Below are positions 59,533 to 64,000 of a stretch of DNA of 64,000 bases, in pieces. Position 1 is the first letter of the stretch; the number at the start of each line of letters is the position of its first letter. Below the pieces are notes generated by a model. It was not told the origin of the DNA and made no database searches. It saw only the letters and a program-made list of their open reading frames with translations. The translations under genes and the position numbers were made by a program. Source of the stretch: Mesorhizobium xinjiangense (lineage in GTDB: Bacteria > Pseudomonadota > Alphaproteobacteria > Rhizobiales > Rhizobiaceae); the NCBI RefSeq assembly GCF_009749525.1, contig NZ_WOAC01000019.1, positions 19,702 to 83,701 on the forward strand, in the 5' to 3' direction.

Positions 59533-59602
59533 AGAACATGTCCCGCTCAAACGGAATCGTTTGAGCGAAAGGTACATGTTCCAGCATATTGATCTGGCGC
59601 GC
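59533..59602. repeat. RIME-like palindromic repeat, copy 2
   Basis: This 70-bp element is the inverted copy of the one at 9692-9761. Arms and stems match base for base; only the four-base loop of the inner stem differs. It follows the L,D-transpeptidase stop by 36 bases and lies directly next to the second palindromic mosaic. Confidence 0.85.
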
Positions 59603-59610
59603 ATATCTTT

Positions 59611-59753
59611 GCTTCAAACGTTTCCGTCTGAAGCGAACGTGCGCTTGCCTAGAGCAATTCCAGGAGAAGTGAAAGCCGGTTCTCCGTCCGGAATTGCGAC
59701 AAATCAAATGGTTAGATCGGCGATCCGATTCCGTGAAGCAGTGAGCCGATCTA
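59611..59753. repeat. Mosaic of three palindromes (rhizobial intergenic element)
   Basis: Three stems follow each other: GCTTCAAACG/CGTCTGAAGC with one mismatch (59611-59634), GCAATTCC/GGAATTGC enclosing GGAGAA/TTCTCC (59654-59697), and TAGATCGGC/GCCGATCTA (59713-59753). The GAGCAATTCCAGGAGAAGTG unit is a familiar dispersed element of Rhizobiales. It has no coding content and may act as mRNA 3'-end structure. Confidence 0.75.
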
Positions 59754-59857
59754 GCGTGCCGGGTTCGCCGCTGGTGCGTCGCCGCCATTTTCGATAAGGC
59801 CTGATCGATGCTATGGGTTCCCCACGGCACCGGGGCGGCGCCGTATCGGAGGTTCGC

Positions 59858-61405
59858 TTGGAGGCGACGACGACAACCGCCGGTGTGCGACCTGCTCACC
59901 GCATGTTCTGCCCGCCGGCCGGGCGCCGGTTCGTCCTCATCTCAGCGATTCTCGCTTCCTCGATGGGTTTCATCGACGGTTCGGTGGTGGCGCTCGCCAT
60001 GCCGGCGATCCGCGCCGATCTCGGGGCTTCGCTGGTCGATGCCCAGTGGATCAGCAATGCCTATATGCTGCTTTTGTCATCGCTGGTCCTTATCGGCGGC
60101 GCCGCCGGCGACGTCTACGGGGTGCGCAATATCTTCATCGCCGGCATCGCCTTGTTCATGGCGACTTCGTTTGCCTGCGCGCTGGCGCCCGACAGCGGCT
60201 GGCTCATCACGATGCGTGCAGCGCAAGGGGTGGGCGCGGCGCTCATGGTGCCCGGCAGCCTCTCCATAATCGCCAAGGCGTATCCGCCCGAAACACGCGG
60301 CAGGGCTATCGGCACCTGGGCGGCATTTTCGTCCCTGACGACGGCAGCCGGTCCGTTCCTCAGCGGAATGGTGCTTTCCTTTGGCGCACCGTGGATGTGG
60401 CGGCTGATATTCGCCATCAATGTGCCCATCGGACTTGTCGCGCTGGCCATGCTGTTCCTGCGCGTGCCGGCCGACCGGCCCGCGGGGCGGCGGCCGCTTG
60501 ACGCCGTTGGCGCGGTGCTTGCCACGGCGAGCCTCGGCCTGTTGGCCTGGGGGCTGACGGCTTTCGGATTGTCGCCCGACTCCCGCCTGGCCTCGCCCTG
60601 GCTGTGGCTCGTCGCCGCGCTGGCGGCGGGCGGGCTGTTCATTGCCTGGGAGAGGCGGGCGGTGGCGCCGATGGTCAAGCTGGAACTGTTCGCCTCCAAG
60701 GCGTTCTCGGGCGCCAATCTCTACACGCTCGTCCTGTTTTTCGGTTTCGGCGCGGTCTTGTTCTTCCTGCCCATGACACTGGTTTCGGCCTGGGGCGTGG
60801 TCGAATGGCAGGCAAGCCTGGTGCTTTTGCCGCTTTCTCTTTTCATTGCCGGTCTATCGAGCGCGGCCGGGCGCCTGGCCGACAGGTTCGGGCCTCGTCT
60901 GCCGCTCACGCTTGGGGCCGGCCTCGTGGCGGCGTCCTTTGCCGGTCTGGCCGTGACCATGGAGTTGATGATGCTGTGGACGGTGACGTTGCCCGTTTTC
61001 ACGGTGATGGCGCTGGGCATGGCCATTCTCGTCTCGCCCCTGTCGACAGCGGTGATGCTGGCGGCGCCTGACGAAGACGCCGGGCTTGCCTCGGGCATCA
61101 ACAATGCCGTGGCGCGGGTGGCCGGGCTGATGGCCGTGGCGGCACTCGGTGCCGTGGCCGGCATCGTCTTCGCCGCCGGTCTTCCTGACGGCGCCGACGT
61201 GGCTTTCGGGGCGCGTCCGGCGGCCGATCTGCCGGCGGATATCGAGGCGATGCGCGTTGTCGCGTCGAACAACGCCTTTCGCTGGGTGGCGGGGATATCG
61301 GCAGCCATGTGTTTCGCTGGCGCGTGCCTGGCCTGGTTCACGCAGCCGCATTGGACAACCGGGCCGCAAAGGTCGGCGGATCGCGCGACAAACCGGCTTG
61401 AATGA
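59858..61405 (+). CDS. MFS drug/metabolite exporter, DHA2 (EmrB/QacA) type
   Basis: The 515-residue protein has 14 membrane helices. The DHA2-type motifs are seen in FIDGSVVALAMPAIRADLG (helix 1), WISNAYMLLLSSLVLIGGAAGD (helix 2 and motif A) and RAAQGVGAALMVPGSLSII. It should export hydrophobic compounds by proton antiport. A TTG start at 59858 is preferred because GGAGG is five bases upstream; an in-frame ATG at 59813 and a later ATG at 59903 are possible. No regulator is adjacent. Confidence 0.85.
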   Translation: MEATTTTAGVRPAHRMFCPPAGRRFVLISAILASSMGFIDGSVVALAMPAIRADLGASLVDAQWISNAYMLLLSSLVLIGGAAGDVYGVRNIFIAGIALFMATSFACALAPDSGWLITMRAAQGVGAALMVPGSLSIIAKAYPPETRGRAIGTWAAFSSLTTAAGPFLSGMVLSFGAPWMWRLIFAINVPIGLVALAMLFLRVPADRPAGRRPLDAVGAVLATASLGLLAWGLTAFGLSPDSRLASPWLWLVAALAAGGLFIAWERRAVAPMVKLELFASKAFSGANLYTLVLFFGFGAVLFFLPMTLVSAWGVVEWQASLVLLPLSLFIAGLSSAAGRLADRFGPRLPLTLGAGLVAASFAGLAVTMELMMLWTVTLPVFTVMALGMAILVSPLSTAVMLAAPDEDAGLASGINNAVARVAGLMAVAALGAVAGIVFAAGLPDGADVAFGARPAADLPADIEAMRVVASNNAFRWVAGISAAMCFAGACLAWFTQPHWTTGPQRSADRATNRLE

Positions 61406-61436
61406 AAGGCCGGGCCGTTGCGGCAAGCGCTGGGGG

Positions 61437-63377
61437 TCAGCGGCTGGCGACTGTCAGCGAATCGGCAACCTCGTCGTTGAGCAGCGCATCGATGCGGCCG
61501 CGCTCACGGTTGAATTCGGCCAGGTCCTCATTTTCCAGCACGCGGCTGTCGGGCAGGCGCACGCGCATCGGATCGACCTTGGTGCCGTTGACGATCAACT
61601 CGTAGTGCAGATGCGCGCCGGTGGCCAATCCGGACGAGCCGACATAGCCGATCACCTGGCCCTGGCGCACCTCGGCGCCCGGCGTGATGCCCTTGGCGAT
61701 GGCGCTCTGGTGATTGTAGGACGACACGTAGCCGTTGGCGTGACGAAGGAGGGTCTGGCGGCCATAGCCTCTCGACCATCCGGCCTTTTCGATCGTGCCG
61801 TTGCCGGCGGCCAGTATCGGCGTGCCGCGCGGGGCGGCCCAGTCGACGCCGCTGTGCATGCGCGAATAGCCGAGAATCGGATGCCGGCGCATGCCGAAGC
61901 CGGAGCGGAACCGGCCGGTGGGAACCGGGTTGCGCAGCAGGAATTGCCGGGCGCTGCGGCCCTCCTCGTCGAAATAGTCGACCGTGCCGTCGCTCATGGT
62001 GAAGCGATAATATGTGCGCGTCTTGCCGCCGAATGAGGCTTTGACATAGAGCAGCTCGGATTCGCTCGTGGCGGTGTCGTCATCGTCGGGCTGCGAGAAG
62101 AACACTTCGAGGCTGTCGGTGAGGTTGAGCCGGGACTGGAAATCGACGTCGGCGGCCAGAAGCTTGGTCAGCGATTTCGTCATGCCTGGCGTCAGGCCGT
62201 ATGAATAGGCGGCGCGGTAGATGCCGTCATAGACGCGGGGCAGGTCGCCGCGCACGCGCACCGCCGGAGCCGAATCGTCGAAGACCGCCGCGACCTGCGG
62301 ATTGGGCTCAGGCTCCTTGGCCGGCACATATTGCTGCCGGTCATCAAGCGCGATCGTGAACAGGTGATTGCCGCGCTCATACAGGCTGGCGCGCATGATT
62401 GTCGATTCTTCGGGCGACGAACCGATGCCCAGGCGCACCACCGTTCCCGGCTTCAGGGCCGGCGCGTTGAGCAGCCGCTCGATGGCCTTGGCCATTCCCT
62501 TGCCGTCTTCGCCGGCAAAGCCGCCATCGGCGAAGACCTCGGCGATCGGCTGTTCGGCGCGCACAGCGAGGATCTCTTCGAAAAATGCCGGCGCGTGATC
62601 GAGATGCGGGGCGCGATGGGCTATCGACACGTTCTCCTGCACGATGCGTACGCCATAGGCGGCGGAGGAGAATGTTGTCGTGGCGAGCGATTCGCCGAAT
62701 CGCTGCGGGTCGACATAGTGCAGGGCCGCCACCTGGATATCGCCGTCGGTCAGAACAGCGCCGGTATTGCGAACGACGGTTTCGACCTCGGCGGCCGAAA
62801 GGCCGTTCTTCTCGTCGAAACTTGCCGAATCCATCGGGAAATCGATCGTCCTGAGGCTCACCTCGCTTTCCACCTTGGCGCCATAGATCAGGCCTGTCGT
62901 AGCCTGCTCGACCGCCGCTCCCCCTTCGGCGAAAATATCCAGAGGATTGAAGGGTGGATAGCTGCGGGTGGACGGCGGGGCCGCGGCAAGCGGCATCTTC
63001 ACTTGCACGAAAGGCATGGTGCGCACGACGTCGCGGTCGCCGGCGCGCGTCATCGTCGACACCTCCATGCGCCGGCGATCCTGGGCACGGCTTGCCGTCT
63101 GGGTGAGGACGACCCGGGCACCCTTGAGCGCCTCGTCCGATTTCTCGCCCAGTGCATCGAGCTGTGCAATCTCGGGCGGGGTTGCCAACTGTTCGCGGCC
63201 GTCGAGCGCGGTGAAAAGCGCCACGCCCATGAGGACGGTTGAGGTGATGCCGGTGAGGAAGGTGCCGGACAGCCAGCGGGCGGAAATTTCGCGCCGGTCG
63301 GGCGGACCATTGCGGCCTCCGGCCGCCAGGGGCGGCTCGTTGCCGAGTCTTGCTATGGTCTGCGCCAAATCCTGCAT
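61437..63377 (-). CDS. M23 family metallopeptidase with long membrane-anchored N-terminus
   Basis: The 646-residue protein has a single membrane helix (about 37-57), a long extracytoplasmic region of about 400 residues with a central LysM-like or wall-associated part, and a C-terminal M23 domain. Zinc ligands are in MHSGVDWAAP (His and Asp) and HLHYEL (His), with the GSSGLATGAH motif. It should cleave peptide bridges in peptidoglycan, probably during elongation or septation. It is convergent with the MFS gene. Such enzymes are often activated by partner proteins; no partner gene is adjacent. Confidence 0.92.
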   Translation of the reverse strand: MQDLAQTIARLGNEPPLAAGGRNGPPDRREISARWLSGTFLTGITSTVLMGVALFTALDGREQLATPPEIAQLDALGEKSDEALKGARVVLTQTASRAQDRRRMEVSTMTRAGDRDVVRTMPFVQVKMPLAAAPPSTRSYPPFNPLDIFAEGGAAVEQATTGLIYGAKVESEVSLRTIDFPMDSASFDEKNGLSAAEVETVVRNTGAVLTDGDIQVAALHYVDPQRFGESLATTTFSSAAYGVRIVQENVSIAHRAPHLDHAPAFFEEILAVRAEQPIAEVFADGGFAGEDGKGMAKAIERLLNAPALKPGTVVRLGIGSSPEESTIMRASLYERGNHLFTIALDDRQQYVPAKEPEPNPQVAAVFDDSAPAVRVRGDLPRVYDGIYRAAYSYGLTPGMTKSLTKLLAADVDFQSRLNLTDSLEVFFSQPDDDDTATSESELLYVKASFGGKTRTYYRFTMSDGTVDYFDEEGRSARQFLLRNPVPTGRFRSGFGMRRHPILGYSRMHSGVDWAAPRGTPILAAGNGTIEKAGWSRGYGRQTLLRHANGYVSSYNHQSAIAKGITPGAEVRQGQVIGYVGSSGLATGAHLHYELIVNGTKVDPMRVRLPDSRVLENEDLAEFNRERGRIDALLNDEVADSLTVASR

Positions 63378-63930
63378 GCCGACGGCGATTTCTTTCTACA
63401 CCTTGCGGCTATCGCGCATCGGGCTGGAATGCAGAGCGCACCGATGGCACGCGAGGCGGCCGGTACGACGGGCGGGATCGGATCGACAAGATTGAACTGC
63501 CGGTGCACTTTGCCGGCATCGTGCGTCCCCGAAAGCGTTCCGGTGCGCCAAGGCGCACGGATCCCCTCATTGCGTGTTCCAGATACTGATGCTCGACAGA
63601 CCCCCTGTTCGATATCTGCAAAATCATTGACGACGACATTTGCCCGTCGCGGCGAATGAAGTCAACGCAGGGCAGCCCCCGGCCCCGGCAAAATGCACGC
63701 GCCGTTCCCTTATCGGGATTGCAGTCCTGTCTTGTCCCCCATTCGCATGCCGTGACAATCGGTGCCGAGTGTGGCGGCAATAGGGCCTTCGCCACACAGG
63801 CCAGGCAGCCTTCCACACGTGCGCGCGCGATTCCTTATTAGGCTGGTATCAGCTTGATTTCTCGTGCCTTCGGGCCCCGCAGAGGGGAGGCAGCGGGTTG
63901 TCGTAAAAAGTACAAAAAAGTTTGTTTGTT
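63378..63930. other. Gene-free region upstream of the presumed rRNA operon
   Basis: About 550 bases hold only short overlapping open frames without ribosome sites. A 135-codon frame on the minus strand (63409-63816) has no recognisable domain and no ribosome site. The last part becomes AT-rich (63905-63930), as upstream activating regions of rRNA promoters do. Confidence 0.6.
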
Positions 63931-63933
63931 GAG

Positions 63934-63963
63934 TTGACAGTATGGATTGGTGGCGACTATATA
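63934..63963 (+). promoter_or_regulatory. Strong sigma-70 promoter, probably for an rRNA operon
   Basis: A perfect TTGACA (63934-63939) is followed after 18 bases by TATATA (63958-63963), with an A+T-rich stretch upstream. The sequence after it (GGGCGGCGGTGCCGCTGGCG) resembles the GC-rich leader before 16S genes in the order. The gene itself lies beyond the window, so the rRNA assignment is inference. Confidence 0.6.
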
Positions 63964-64000
63964 CGCCTCACCAACGAGGGCGGCGGTGCCGCTGGCGGCA

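Noticed and set aside
63409..63816. Minus-strand 135-codon open frame before the terminal promoter
   Set aside because: No ribosome site or domain, irregular composition, and it lies in the region upstream of a likely rRNA operon where spurious calls are frequent.

Overview
The window looks like chromosome of a high-GC alphaproteobacterium of the order Rhizobiales (Hyphomicrobiales), most like the Phyllobacteriaceae (Mesorhizobium and relatives). This rests on gene neighbourhoods typical of that order (ftsE-ftsX beside hpt; secA divergent from a parvulin gene with argJ, a GNAT gene and mutT nearby; ubiG divergent from lysC-ptsP-prfA-prmC; a DUF4167 gene before clpB) and on RIME-like mosaic palindromes. 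Genus is not claimed. I see no phage, insertion sequence, CRISPR array or plasmid function. About 62 protein genes, one tRNA gene and one likely small RNA are supported. The first 99 bases hold no gene I can support.

Left third (1-18,150). Minus-strand ftsE-ftsX-ydcF is followed by plus-strand hpt, a single-domain response regulator, pncB and a membrane GGDEF cyclase. A minus-strand run then carries a short-chain dehydrogenase, a HIG1 protein, cobalamin adenosyltransferase, rhomboid protease, EtfB, EtfA and 3-hydroxybutyryl-CoA dehydrogenase, a fatty-acid and B12 linked set. Next come mostly singletons: YihY, an EamA exporter, GluQRS, an AlkA-type glycosylase, an HNH nuclease and the pair YqaA-DsbB.

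DNA-repair operon (18,483-25,369, minus strand). After tRNA-Leu(CAA) and a 109-bp tandem duplication lies ligD-ku-[BRCT-TPR protein]-[alpha/beta hydrolase]-xthA, with short gaps or 1-4 base overlaps. It is a complete two-component NHEJ system with an unusual accessory gene translationally coupled to ku. This is the most interesting locus in the window.

Middle (25,573-41,838). A FecR protein is coupled to a CHASE2 nucleotide cyclase. Two small lipoprotein genes, a predicted 68-nt small RNA with its own promoter and terminator, and an acyl-CoA synthetase follow. A flippase-acetyltransferase pair, secA, a parvulin, a TetR regulator divergent from a frameshifted small membrane-protein gene, argJ-GNAT-mutT and an orphan Flp pilin complete the section.

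Right third (41,945-64,000). A tight comF-grxC-nitrilase-DUF1178 operon, ubiG, lysC, ptsP (nitrogen PTS), prfA-prmC, DUF4167, clpB behind a heat-shock-type promoter, an L,D-transpeptidase, an MFS exporter and an M23 peptidoglycan hydrolase. The window ends in a strong sigma-70 promoter that probably drives an rRNA operon beginning just beyond the edge.

A 70-bp palindromic repeat occurs near 9.7 kb and, inverted, near 59.5 kb. Several close gene pairs overlap by 1-14 bases, so translational coupling is common. Family names come from recognition of motifs and architecture; no database search was possible.
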